A DNA stretch of 64,000 nt from Branchiostoma floridae (Eukaryota; Chordata; Leptocardii; Amphioxiformes; Branchiostomatidae), in assembly GCF_000003815.2 (NCBI RefSeq), contig NC_049980.1, forward strand, positions 10,832,623-10,896,622. Direction: 5' to 3'. Shown piece after piece: positions 1 through 11,481 of this stretch; positions within the stretch are counted from its first letter, which is position 1, and every line of letters begins with the position of its first letter. Under the pieces are notes generated by a model, which saw only the letters and a list, made by a program, of their open reading frames with translations, made no database searches and was not told where the DNA came from. The position numbers were made by a program, and so were the translations under genes.

Positions 1-632
1 GCGCGGAAACGTCCATAACCATATATGGTGCAACGGACGCACGTGCAAACGTGACCATATATGGTTACACGCGCGAAACGCGAGCTCGGTGAAAATATGC
101 GTAGATACCCCGCCAAATTGGCTTTTAAATGATTTTGATGTGACGTTTGGCCAAAAATAATACCGGGGTCCTTTTAATAAGTATCTCACGCAGTATCATA
201 CCAACTTTCAAGTCATCTGGACGTAATACCTGGGCACGGGAGACATGAATATACAGCCGGGCCAGAAAATGACCTTAAAACATCCCTAAAATCATTGTAA
301 AGGTATCTATCAAAAAAATGAGAAAAACGGGTCTGGGTATTGGCCTACTGTACCCTTGTGCCAAATTTCAGGCCATTTGGTCCAGGAACGACGGAGAGGA
401 ATCACTTTAAAGGTCGCGACAGGAGAAAGAAAGAAAGAAGAAACCGTATGAAAACAATATTTTCACTCGAAGCGTACCTACGGTACGCGGAGTGAAAATA
501 AAAAGATGAATTTTAGAATATATTGATCTTCTTTCGCTTAGAAAGAATAACTAAGGTTGTCAAAATAAGGTAATTTGGCAATCCAAGCTATCTTTCAACT
601 AAATGTACATGATAACGCTTAAGATGTGATAC
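1..632. other. gene-free stretch at left edge
   Basis: No exon was recognised. The stretch lies on the 3' side of the EGF array (gene on the minus strand), so it is either intron leading to exons outside the window or the 3' flank. It holds two copies of the palindrome ACCATATATGGT (18-29 and 54-65) and a stem-loop at 459-499. Confidence 0.5.
459..499. repeat. imperfect stem-loop
   Basis: Two paired blocks are visible. ATTTTCACTC (459-468) pairs with GAGTGAAAAT (490-499), and GCGTACC (472-478) pairs with GGTACGC (482-488). The loop is TAC, with a small asymmetric bulge. It follows a GAAA-rich stretch (423-440). It may be the end of a small mobile element; function unknown. Confidence 0.55.
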
Positions 633-770
633 CTGAACATCCAGTTCCATGATTATATCCATCCCCTGTATATCCAGTGTTGCAGGTACAAGTTGCATCA
701 AGGGCAGGAGGGGGATTATCCGTACAGGTGGCCTGGGCGTCACACGGATTGGCTGAGCAGGCGTCTGTGT
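633..770 (-). CDS. EGF-like exon, copy 1 from left
   Basis: 138 bp, phase 1-1, acceptor CTACAG and donor GTATCA on the minus strand. It encodes one EGF module with six cysteines in the spacing C-x4-C-x5-C-x11-C-x-C-x14-C. It begins DTDAC and contains CTDNPPPALDATC and GYTGDG. The last loop is YNHGTG, unlike the LV-type loop of most sister exons. It is the most 3' module of the array visible here. Confidence 0.8.
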
Positions 771-3700
771 CTGTAGTATACACGTACAGAGAAAAAGTAT
801 CATCTTTGTGGAAGTGAATTAGGTATAAAACAAAAGGTGATTTGTTATGAGAAAAGAGATACACATTGTGCAATGTCAGAAAAAGACATATTGCGTTAAA
901 GTGTAATACCTGAACATCCAGTTCCACTAACGAGACCATCCCCTGTGTATCCAGTGTTGCAGGTACAAGTCGCATCAAGGGCAGGAGGGGTATTATCCGT
1001 ACAGGTGGCCTGGGCGTCACATGGATTAGCCGAGCAAGCATCTGTGTCTACAGGGCAAAGGTGAATGTACAAAAAACATCAATAATATTATCCATGATCG
1101 CAAGAAGAAGACAATAATCTTTAAAGAACTTCTAGCAAAGAGATAAGAAATTACCAATTATTCATTTAACAGCAACAACATTAGCAATGTCTCGGTAACG
1201 TTTTACACAAAGTCTGCTCTGACGTAAAAAAATGATAAATTTGAAAACCTACTACCTGAACACCCATTTCCGGTGACGAGTCCATCCCCTGTATATCCAG
1301 TGTTGCAGGTACAAGTCGCATCAAGGGCAGGAGGGGGATTATCCGTACAGGTGGCCAGAGCGTCACACGGATTAGCCGAACAAGCATCAATGTCTATCGT
1401 ATAGAAGTAAAAATATTATTGACGCAATCATGTAAAAATTGGCCAAAGGGGAGGAAAGAATAGAAAAGAAGAAAATAGCCAATACAGTATCTATTGTCGA
1501 AAAGGGAAACGGTTCCAAAGCTTCCCCTTACATGCATTTCAAGTGCAAAATAATATTGAAGATGTAACACATTTTACCTGCACATCCGGTTCCGTTGACG
1601 AGACCATCTCCTGTATATCCAGTGTTGCAGATACAAGTCGCATTAAGGGCAGGAGGGGGATTATCCGTACAGGTGGCCTGGGCGTCACATGGATTAGCCG
1701 AACAGGCGTCTAGGTCTGTAGAATAGATGTAAAGGAAGAAAAAGGTAAACGACGTATCAAGGTTGAAAGCATTTAGGTAATGATTTGAAATGTTGATTGT
1801 GCAGAGAAAGAAATTATGCAATATCAGCAAAAGAAAACCATGTCACCTAAGCTTTCAGATTTCCCTGATGTCTACCTTAAAATATATGATAACGATGAAG
1901 AAATGATACCTGAACATCCACTTCCATTTACGAGTCCATCCCCTGTATATCCAGTGTTACAGGTACAAGTCGCATCAAGGGCAGGGGGAGGATTATCCGT
2001 ACAGCTGGCCAGAGCAACACATGGACTTGCCCGACAAACGTCTATGTCTACATGTAGTACAAATGTAAAATAAGAAGATATTTTAGACGTACCAAGGTGA
2101 AAATGAAGAATGCTATACTTTTATTATACTTCTATTATTTTAACATTGTACTACTCTTGTTGGTTGTTCTTTCCCATGCAGTGATTTTCAAACGCTGAAA
2201 TAAGGAATCTGAGGTTCCTTTTAAGGTACTTAAAAGTGCACAGTAACATTGAAGATGTAGTACCTGAACATCCAGTTCCACTAACTAGACCATCCCCTGT
2301 ATATCCAGTGTTGCAGGTACAAGTTGCATCAAGGGCAGGAGGGGGATTATCCGTACAAGTGGCCAGAGCGTCACACCGAGTAACCGGACAGGCGTCTATG
2401 TCTATAGATGTGAGATAACAAAAATAAGCACACTACTCAACATGTAAACAAATTTAAACTCATGACTTATTAATCAAAAGCTATTTCACCTTGTCTGAAA
2501 AGGAATCTGGTTACATAAGCTATCTGAAAGTTACGATCAAAGGTACCTTCAATGCCTGCTAAAATTAAAGATGTAATACATTTACCTGAGCATCCAGTTC
2601 CGCTAGCGAAACCATCCCCTGTATATCCGGTGTAACAGGTACAAGTCGCATCAAGGGCAGGAGGGGGATTATCCGTACAGGTGGCCTGGGCGTGGCATGG
2701 ATTAGCCGAACAGGCGTTTGTGTCTGAATGGTGACATCAAGCAAAAAGTCTTTTTTATGAACATTTCTGATTCAGATGTCTAATCATTCGGGAGATGCAT
2801 GCAATGTGTAGGTGCAGAAGAGTAATACCTGAACATCCAGTTCCACCAGTGAGACCATCTCCTGTATATCCAGTGTTGCAGGTACAAGTCGCATCAAGGG
2901 CAGGAGGGGGATTATCCGTACAGGTGGCCTGGGCGTGGCACGGATTAGTCTGGCAGGCATCTGTGTCTGTAGATGACAAAGTGAAATATGATTTTACAGC
3001 AGTAAATATATTCTTAAAAATAACTGTAAACATCCCAGACATGCACGATATCTAGTAGAAGGTTGATTGTAATATTTATGTGTTTTGGGAAAATCCAGAT
3101 CTACGATACCTGAACATCCAGTTCCACTAACGAGTCCATCTCCTGTATACCCAGTGTTACAGGTACAAGTCGCATCAAGGGCAGGAGGGGGGTTATCCGT
3201 ACAGGTGGCCTGGGCGTCACACGGATTAGCCAAACAAGCGTCTGTATCTAGGTGCAATATAGATGTAAAATACGAAAAACGTAAACTATGGATCTATGTG
3301 AAAACGAAGGTATAAGGAAACAGAAACAGCAATAAATCATAGTCATCAAAGCAAAGTTGTCAAACTAGCCACGGGATCTGTTAACGTTTATCTACCTTAA
3401 CGTTTATGATTGAAATTAAGATGTAATCGATACCTGAGCATCCTGTTTCACCTATAAAACCATCTCCTGTATATCCAGCGTTGCAGGTACAAGTCGCATT
3501 AAGGGCAGGAGGGGGATTATCCGTACAGGTGGCCTGGGCGTCACATTGGTCGGCAATACAGACGTCTGTGTTTGGAATATTGCCATCAAAGTCAATTTTA
3601 GATGTACTGGTATACTGTTCAGACAAAAGAACTACAGTCAGCCAAACACGTTACCTAAAACCAACCAAAAAGTAAATAGCCATGTTATCAATTCTTTTTG

Positions 3701-5130
3701 TTTGTTGCAAACGTTGGCTATCTAAGGGATCAATTTTAGCTAACTTTAGAAATCACATGGACCCATGTTTTTATGATGGTCTATTTTCATTTCGAGAATT
3801 GCCAATCTTTTGTGAATCAGTAAAGGATTGTTTGTGGGTAGTCAGGTTTTTCGGGATTGTTGAAAGTCGGTCTGAAAGCATTTGTGGCTCGGTTGGGAGT
3901 AAGCAGGTTGCGAAAGACCACTGAGACTGCTCCCAACCGCCAAACTTGGTCGGGTAGTGGTCGGGGTAAGGTCGGTGGAAGTTATTGCATAATAACCCTG
4001 TCACATTTGGCGAAAATCGATCGCACGATGATTCTGCGTCAATCGCCCGAGCCTCCCTTATAATAGTAATTTTATTGCACAACAATTGTACAACGTACAA
4101 AGTATGGCTTATATGTGACGGGACGGTTCTCAGGTGAAAGATATGCGCAACCCTCTGTCGATCTTAAATATGGCCGATCTTACAATGATACGCCCGAAGA
4201 TCGTGGATAATGTGACAGGGGTATAAGAAACACGGGCTCGCGACCTTGCCCAAGATCTTATGAGTAAGCAGAATATGTTTTACCATCGTTTGAACATCAA
4301 TCATTCTATGCTTTTAACATCATTGGCGCACTATCATCAGAATACACATAATCTCTCGTCTGTAACAAATGTCCGCAATCATTATGACTTCCCACTATTG
4401 TGCGGAAAGACCTCCATGAATAATACATTAAGCTACTGATGCAGGGAAAGCATTTATGCCACAGGTACATGTAATTACATCGTAACGTTGCATATCAAAT
4501 ATCAAAATGGCGACAGTGTGTGCTATGCAGTAGTTTTTATAATAACCAGGCGTATTTTTTATGTGACATGCCAACAATGTTTTTGACAAACATTTGATGG
4601 TACTCAATACAGCAAATAGACGAGTCAATGTTCTAAAAGCATGGAGCCTACAGTAAGCAAGGCTGTCCCTTATACGTAATGCCAGTGTTCATTTTCAAAC
4701 TTAACATGAGCAAATAGACAGTTAAAAGCGAGAATGGATTTGCTTGTATCACCTGTCTCACAGATGTACCCGGACGTGCCTGCACAGCCGTAATCTCCCC
4801 ATCCATTTCCCGCCAAAAGTCGAACGCAATCCGAGTCAGATCCGGGACCTCTGTTATTTGGCTCGTCATTCACCCAAGGGTGAAAAGCATCAAGTGGACT
4901 TCCGTCATCCCAGACAAAAGTGTTTTCCTGAAGTATGTCCGTTAAACCAATCCACGCATTTGTTTCTAATCCGTCTACCATACGAAATAAGAAGTCATTT
5001 GTGGCCTGATCTTTAGAGAACGCCAGATGAGCTCCAAGATTATCACAGAGTTCCTTAGCCCCCGTGTACGTTTTAGGGCTGGTATAAAACCGGAAACAGT
5101 GGCCATTGTGACTTGCCCAATTGCACATTG
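633..5130 (-). CDS. C-type lectin / multi-EGF protein gene (partial)
   Basis: This is a gene-level entry. Read on the minus strand, one C-type lectin domain exon (4753-5130) is followed by ten EGF-domain exons (3434-3565 down to 633-770). Every intron is phase 1, so any exon can be skipped or duplicated without a frameshift. The product is likely an extracellular or membrane-tethered glycan-binding protein with an EGF stalk. No start codon, signal-peptide exon, transmembrane segment or stop was found, so both ends are missing; the 5' exons may lie in 5131-8800 and the 3' exons beyond base 1. Joining the lectin exon and the EGF exons into one gene is inferred from strand, proximity (1.2-kb gap) and matching phase. 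They could be two genes. Confidence 0.6.
910..1047 (-). CDS. EGF-like exon, copy 2
   Basis: 138 bp, phase 1-1, acceptor CTGTAG. EGF module with six cysteines. The proline run is DNTPPA instead of DNPPPA, because of one base change. The last loop is LVSGTG. Confidence 0.8.
1256..1393 (-). CDS. EGF-like exon, copy 3
   Basis: 138 bp, phase 1-1, acceptor CGATAG and donor GTAGTA. It begins DIDAC, has DALATC in the second loop, and ends LVTGNGC. All six cysteines are present. Confidence 0.8.
1578..1715 (-). CDS. EGF-like exon, copy 4
   Basis: 138 bp, phase 1-1, acceptor TCTACAG and donor GTAAAAT. It begins DLDAC, has ALNATCIC in place of ALDATCTC, and ends GCAG. The LNATC change creates a possible N-glycosylation sequon (N-A-T). 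Confidence 0.8.
1910..2047 (-). CDS. EGF-like exon, copy 5
   Basis: 138 bp, phase 1-1, open throughout. This is the most diverged N-terminal half of the array: DIDVC, RASPC, VALASC. The second half (from CTDNPPPALDATC onwards) matches the consensus; the last loop is LVNGSG. The sharp contrast between the two halves suggests partial gene conversion. Confidence 0.78.
2264..2401 (-). CDS. EGF-like exon, copy 6
   Basis: 138 bp, phase 1-1, acceptor TATAG. It begins DIDAC and has PVTRC in place of SANPC, so the first loop is unique. The core and last loop LVSGTG follow the consensus. Confidence 0.8.
2586..2723 (-). CDS. EGF-like exon, copy 7
   Basis: 138 bp, phase 1-1, acceptor TTCAG and donor GTAAAT. 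It begins DTNAC, has HAQATC, CTCYTG (Tyr for the usual Asn) and last loop FASGTG. All six cysteines are present. Confidence 0.8.
2829..2966 (-). CDS. EGF-like exon, copy 8
   Basis: 138 bp, phase 1-1, acceptor CTACAG and donor GTATTA. First loop QTNPC, then HAQATC; last loop LTGGTG. Confidence 0.8.
3110..3247 (-). CDS. EGF-like exon, copy 9
   Basis: 138 bp, phase 1-1, acceptor CCTAG and donor GTATCG. First loop LANPC, DAQATC; last loop LVSGTG. Confidence 0.8.
3434..3565 (-). CDS. EGF-like exon, copy 10 (5'-most, shifted acceptor)
   Basis: This is the first EGF module in transcript order. The acceptor AG used by the other nine exons is absent here (sequence CCAA at that point). The next AG, six bases inside the exon (CACAG before ACGTC), keeps phase 1 and gives a 132-bp exon lacking two residues. 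First loop IADQC; ALNATC gives a possible N-glycosylation sequon; last loop FIGETG. All six cysteines are kept. Confidence 0.7.
4753..5130 (-). CDS. C-type lectin domain exon
   Basis: A single 378-bp exon (126 codons, phase 1-1; acceptor TTTTCAG, donor GTGATAC) encodes a whole C-type lectin domain. It contains the canonical motif WIGLTD, six cysteines (two near the start: CNW and CFRF; then CDN, CVRL, CAG, CET) and the calcium/sugar site NDEPNN. EPN is the mannose/fucose-type triad in characterised C-type lectins. The usual WND motif is WGD here, which keeps Asp but loses the Asn ligand, so calcium and sugar binding may be altered. Domain identity is firm from the motifs; ligand is inference. 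An unresolved signal-peptide exon is expected upstream. Confidence 0.85.
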
Positions 5131-5550
5131 CTGAAAAGAACAAAACGTACAGAACGGATATATATTGTAACGCAGGACCTGGTGTTGGATGAAAATGCGA
5201 TAATGTACGGTGTGAGCTCCTATCGTGATACCTGATACCACGCTCTTACATTGTATCCTCACGGCGAAATACTGTATATGCCTATGTTATGTAAAAAAAA
5301 CATGAAACCAAACTTTGCGCTATTTAAAAGAATAGGGTTATACTTTGTAAGGTTACGAACACAGTCTGATCGCAATTCCTTTTTATGTATTATGACGTTA
5401 TGTGAATGTTATGTGAATGTACTGTTATGTGAGTGTTGATAAAGGTTGAAAAAAAATATTGTACGTGCCAACTAAAATGAAAAAAATGAGAAAATGATCC
5501 AAGAAAGTCATTTGAAATGACTTCATTTCCATTCACTAACTTCCAGTGTT

Positions 5551-5573
5551 GGGGGATTGGGGGGGGGGGGGGG
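5551..5573 (+). repeat. poly-G tract
   Basis: Two G-runs (GGGGG, then about 15 G) separated by ATT. Potential G-quadruplex; length may be unreliable in any assembly. Confidence 0.7.
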
Positions 5574-5719
5574 CATTACAGTACACACTTTCCTTGCGCT
5601 CCGGCTATTGTAAGATTATTTGATACGTGCCAAAATGAAATATACAGAGTGTAATCTGACTACTTACAAATCCCGTGCGTTAAAACTACGAGACCACACA
5701 GCGTTGTGAAGACAATGCT

Positions 5720-7370
5720 GTATCCAGGTGATCTCACGGACATGTTGGGTCGTAGAAACACCGGGTACCGATCTGCCGTCATTCAACAAGTGGTGCGTTC
5801 TTCTTCACCTCATGACCACAAGTGGTCTTCGAACTCCAAGACCACACCTTTCTCCTTCTTCAGTCTCAGTTAACAAATATCTAGTCAAATCATTCAGATA
5901 CAAACATTCTAAAACCAAAACTGGACCCGTGGTGACAGTCAGGAAATGCACATTTGTGTTCGCATCCACAAATGGATGTCTCCTTGTAGCTAAGGTAAGA
6001 TTGTAAAATGCTGATGGCTCCCTGGGGAATACGGTGTTGTTGGTATGTCTGTAGCAACCACGTCAAGTGTTATCAATCTTAACACTTCACCTCAGTTCAC
6101 CTGTACTTTATGTTCTTTCATTGAGCCAGCTGTTTTCGAACTGCAAGACCACACAGCGTTGTGAAGGCAATAGTGTATCCAGGTGATCTCACAGACATGT
6201 TTGGTTGTAGATACATCGATCTGCCGTCATTCAACAAGTAGTGTGTTCTCAGTTAACAAATAGTTAGTCAAATTACTCACACACAAACATTCTAAGACCA
6301 GAACTGGCCCCGTGGTGACAGTCAGGAAATACACATTTGTATTGACATCCACAAATGACTCTCATCTTGTATCTATAAGGTAAGATTGTAAAATGATGAT
6401 GGCTCTCAAGGGAGTAAGGTGTTGCTTGGCATAAATGTATCAACCACGTAAAGTCTTGTCAATCTTAACACTTCACCTCAATTCACCTGTACTTTATGTT
6501 CTTTCATTGAGCCAGCTGGTGCTGAAGTCGAGGAAGGCAAACAAGATAGGACATGGCTATTGACAGTATGTTCCTGTCAGTAGTGCCCAAAACCTGTCAA
6601 TAGTCAACAAAAAAATCTTGTTCATAGGAACATCCTGTCAAAAGTCTCGGCCAACAAGTGCTCTTCTTCACCTCATGGCCACAACCGGTCGTCGAACTCC
6701 GAGGTCACACCTTTCTCCTTCCTCAATCTTAGTTAGCAAATATTTAGTCAGATTGAGATACAAACATTCTAGGACCAGAACTGGCTCTGTAGTGACAGTC
6801 AGGAAATACACATTTGTGTTCGCATCCGCAAATGAATGTCACCTTGTAGCTAAGGTAAGATTGTAAAATGCTGACGGCGCCCCGGGGAATACGGTGTTGT
6901 TTGGCATGTCTGTAGCAACCATATCAACATCTTAACACTTCACCTCAACTCACCTGTACTTTAAAGTACATATGTTCTTTCATTCAGCCAGATGTTTACG
7001 AAGTCGACGAAGACAAATATGAGATATAGGGCATGGCTATTGACAGCTCCCAAAACTTGTCAATAGCACAAAAAAATCTTATCAGTCGCAGTAACATCCT
7101 GTCAGAAGCCTCGGCCAACAAGATATACATTAATCACCTTGATGAAATGGAGGTATAGTTTTACAGAGCATGTGTGTTTCTCTCGTTTCCAGAACGCCAC
7201 ATGCGATTGCGATGATAATTGGTACATGTGTTGCTGTCGTGAGGGTAAGGTATGATTTTAGGGCTCATTGCGATTGACCTTGGTACTGCAGCTCGACTTC
7301 CTGGTTTGAGAACACATTTACATTCGCATCCACCTGCAGTAACGCTGCAAGCCGCTAGGGGCCCCAAAAA
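5720..7370. repeat. diverged tandem repeat, 3 copies plus a possible fourth
   Basis: A block of roughly 380-480 bp recurs. The segment GTCAGGAAATRCACATTTGT begins near 5938, 6321 and 6798, each time followed by a stretch near GTAAGATTGTAAAATG and later by CACTTCACCTCA and TTCTTTCATTGAGCCAG. A weaker match lies near 7305-7330. Read on the minus strand, the first three blocks can encode a short Cys-rich peptide (pattern ICGC, then E or Q, H or Y, KC), and the fourth GCECKC. Whether these are exons or decayed repeats is unresolved. Confidence 0.6.
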
Positions 7371-8808
7371 TCTAATCGTTTCTAGGGCCTCTCAAAACTT
7401 ACCAACATACTAAATATCAATACAATCCGCCCAGGCAATCTTGAGTCTCCTACACACATACCCCCCCCCCCACACACACACACACAAATACACATAAGTG
7501 CTACCGACAACATCAACATCTAGACGAAAGTTATGAAAGCGTTGTGTAGCACAAGTAAATTTTTGTATGCTTAACTTTCATCAATGGTCACTGCACGTGT
7601 ATTCAATCAAAAATAGCTTTAAAGCTAGTTACAACAGTCGATATACCTAGGTGGGCTAGGTTTTGCACCGCACACACTCATGTAACGTTTTACACCAAAT
7701 TCATAATTCGGTAGCAACGTTCGTAGTCCCCTCGTAAAGCTTTTAGTCACACTGATTTTACTCGTGTGGCATCCTCGTGTAGCTTAGCCTTAACTAAAGG
7801 CAATACAGAAACATACACTGGTAAATTAACGCTCAGAAACTAAGCGGGTACACTCTATTCTATTAGGCATATAGTCATACATGTGTGAACTTAGTTGACC
7901 CACGAACTCATAACATCATCTCTCTGTACTAGAATGACTTATGACCATGTCTGCATCTAAATGAGCTAGGCGTTGCCAATATATCTCAAGAGTGACGGAT
8001 AGATTGTCTGTCATGGGTTATGCTACAGGTAAAGTAGGGACTAGGTAGGTAGGTAGGTAAAGTAACATGGAGCTTCAAACCTAACTTTCTGTATTTGAGA
8101 CTATGCATCGGTGTAAGAACGAGCCTCGTGGTTTGCTTCGTTTGCTTCTGTTGCCTAATTCTCCATAGTCTGAGTGAAATTAGCCTGATGAAACCTCGCT
8201 TATAGTAGCCCGCCCAACATCCGGCCAGCCTTCACGGCGAGGGGCCAGTTACAGTCCTGGACAGCCAATTTTGTGTCACACAGACTAGAACGAAGTGACA
8301 TTGTTACGAGTAACTCATCTTGGCTCATATTATATTAGTTTTAATTCTCGGCTGATATTTGATGCCAATGATGAAAATCTTCGATCCCTCTTGCTATGTA
8401 TATAGATGTATATAACGTTAGGTGTGCCGCTTGAACAGGTATATAAGTTTTGTGCTGTTCACATGCAGAGTGTATGTGGCCTCCGTGGTCCCATGCGGAA
8501 GGCAGGGCATCACCCAGCGCGTGAATATAAAACCGTTTGTTTCATGCAAGGATTCCCTGTATGTCAGCAGGAATGATTTTTTCTCATGATGAAACAGACT
8601 TTTGATGCCTCATCCCAGAAGAGCGCATCCTTCAGTCAAACCCACTGTCTAACTGGATGAGCGCTAGCAGTCATTCCGGGTTCAAGAATCATGTTCCTCC
8701 GTTAACTTCCTCTTCTTCTTGTTTACCCTCTCACCACCCAACTGGGGTGTCGCTGAGGAAACTCAGCTCCCTCTAGCGACATTGCTATGACCATGCAGTT
8801 TCCTGGGA

Positions 8809-8937
8809 TCAAGATGCTGTCGGGCAGACTGTGATCTTGACTTTTCCAGTTTGGATACAGTGGAGAAGCTCTTGTGACAGGGGTCCGCTCTGTGCTACAG
8901 TTTTCTCTGGCTTGTATCCATTTTCCAGGTCTTCCCC
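8809..8937 (-). CDS. glutamate receptor, terminal exon (C-tail)
   Basis: Acceptor ACTTCAG, phase 0, 43 codons ending in TGA at 8809-8811. It encodes a hydrophilic tail starting GEDLENGYKPEK. The link to the receptor rests on strand, position and exact phase match with the strong GTAAGT donor at the previous exon. No homology is expected for such a tail, so an alternative last exon is possible. Confidence 0.55.
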   Translation of the reverse strand, partial: GEDLENGYKPEKTVAQSGPLSQELLHCIQTGKVKITVCPTAS

Positions 8938-11444
8938 CTGAAGTTCAAATAAAATACATTGTACCTGGTTGCGTGCGACAAAACAGTAAACATTGAATAG
9001 TATGTTATCATCAGGCAGCAGCAAGTAAATTTTACGGATAAATCATCTGCAGACCGCAAAAATGATGCAGTAGGGTGAAATTTAAAGCACAGCCAACAAG
9101 TCATTTATTCCTGTATTCAAGAGATGAAATAGTGTAGTGAAAGTGACACAAGTATCAGTGGTAGGCCAGTATCGCTTACTGAGTTTCATCTCTACAACTA
9201 CAGTCATCTACATTACATCGCTAGTGTCACTTCTAGACAATTACAATCATTAAGTTACAACACATTTTCCCATTTTTGTACTTTCTCGGCATGTTGACGT
9301 GAAGAAGTAAAAAACTTTTCTTTTTAATTAGACGAACATGAATGACCGCGCTGATGTCATCCATAGAATATACTTGCTGTGGTGTTATATAAAAACAAGG
9401 GGACGAACCAAAAAAACGTGACTTCTCATGCAGTCGATATAAGACGTGCAGTTAAGTATTGCGTCGAAAAAAAAAACATTCGACCCCAACTTACTTTGCA
9501 ATCCAGGGGACTCGGTGAGCTTGCCTTCTTCTGAGACTTTCCTGTCACGATGATTTCACAGGCAGCGACAATCACAGCCAGCAGGATGCCCGCACCGAGC
9601 ACCATGAACACGCCGGCAAACACGTCCAGTCCGATGTCTCCACGTTTGACCTCGGGGGCAGGGCCGAAGAGAGGGCATCCGTTCTTAGGCCACCATTTAG
9701 ACTTTAACAGGTCTAGAGTTCCCGTCTCCTGCATCTTCAAGATCCTGTAGAACAAGTTACAGTTTGGAGTAAATGGAAGGGAAAATTAACGGGGAGAATC
9801 TTTCAAACTAAAATGCTATGTCGTTCTAGGACAAGATGTTTTAGACTCAAGACTCATCTCGCACCTCCGTGAAATATTGGAAGTTTTCTGAACTTCTTGT
9901 CTGTTTGTTTGTTTTCCCTCGTCATTGTGAATTTTACGCTAATTCTCTAGAAATTGTTCTAAGAACAGCCTAATAATGTATGGGGAAAAGTTTGGACCCG
10001 GACCCAAACCAACTTTCCCATACTGCCAATCTCCGGTTACACCATCTTCCTCCTCACATCCTGTCACTCTATAATATTCATACAACTACGGACACACATT
10101 TCGATAAACGAATACGCAGACCGAAAATAATAAGTTTACATCTTATACAGTAGAAGCCACCCCACACTACTGTTAATTGTTCGTAATCCTCAAATCCCAA
10201 ACCAGTGCTGTCGAGCTGCATAACTTCGCATGTTTGCACAACCCGGATAATTGCACGAAATACACTGGCAAAAATGGGTGTGCAATTAAGCGCCTTCTAC
10301 TGCATTACCTCGCATTAAAATCTAAATGACTACATGTACTTTGGATGGCAGCTCACCCAAGTGTCAATGCCTCCGCTAGAGGGCTGCCTTTCTTGGTGGG
10401 AATTCCGTACCCTCTATGGAGGAATGGAACTCCAACCATCATCAGTTTACACTCTGGGTCAGTGATGACGTCATAGGCAAGGGTCGTGTCGTCAGCCATG
10501 TAGACGTAATTTCCTGTGATAGCGATATCATCAATGTCTGTGATTCACGTAGCATTAATATACATTGAATAAGAGTGCGGTAAACATCCTCACTAATTGT
10601 TTTATAACGGGTGAAACGTTGTTCCATTTTCTAATGTCACATCATCAGGTAATGTCTTGTCAAAGTCTGATAGACTAGTCCTCGAGCTGCTAAGGTGCAC
10701 TCTCACGGCACTTACGTCATTCTTGATTGTGTCACTGCGGGGTTCGTTCACTGCGTAACTGTTTTGTTATTTTCTCCGATTTTTTTTATAATATAGATAT
10801 TGCGTAATACGTAAAAGTATAACTTAGAAGACAACAAAATACACAAAAAGTATGAAAATTCGCTCTTTATCTCTGAAATTCGTTGAGTATCTTTCGAACC
10901 CTGCAGTGACGCAAGCGTGACGCAAGTGCAGTGAGAGTGCACCTAGGCCTTTAGTTGGCTTGGGTACCATGACTCGATAGCAACAGTATATCGTACAAGC
11001 GTAACACCTTGCAAACAATGATAGTAAAGTTATTTTGCTGAAAACAGTCTGAGGGTGACCGTACCGTTGCGAGCTCTGTCCATGCCCTCCACATAGTTCC
11101 TGACACCGTGCTCACGGACTTTGATCATGGCGTACCACATCCGCTCGAAAACCGTGCCGCTTCCTGGACAGGAGAAATTGTGTTTAGCAGTTTGTTTCGG
11201 TGATATATTTTGGGCCGTTTAAACCTCAGGATTAACAAGGTCACACACCAGGCGGCTCCAAGTCGACAGTGACCTTCCTCTTTCCAACAACTTTCAACAT
11301 ACTAAGTACATGTATTGTTACAAATCATTCTAAAGTAATGCTGACCAAAAATATTCAGGATCACGAACACACATACACGCATAAACATATACAAAGAGAC
11401 AGAGAGAGGGGGGGGCAGACAGACAGGCAGACAGACAGGCAGAC

Positions 11445-11481
<37 letters not shown>

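Larger units (their letters stand above)
5131..8808. other. stretch without a confident gene
   Basis: The missing 5' exons of the lectin gene and the 3' UTR of the receptor gene may lie here, but none was recognised. It holds a poly-G tract (5551-5573), the 5720-7370 repeats, a C-run followed by (CA)n (7460-7486) and a short (AGGT)n run near 8041-8059. Confidence 0.5.

Noticed and set aside
633-3565. Possible CRISPR-like array from regular spaced repeats
   Set aside because: Repeat units are 138-bp protein-coding exons with splice sites in a eukaryotic gene.
1816-3675. Plus-strand open frames over the EGF exons (repeated PVYPVLQVQVASRAGG)
   Set aside because: They are the reverse complement of the minus-strand EGF exons, which have cysteine spacing, splice sites and constant phase.
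3880-3960. Hairpin GGTTGGGAG / CTCCCAACC as RNA gene or terminator
   Set aside because: Nine-base arms with a 40-base loop only; too weak to support a function.
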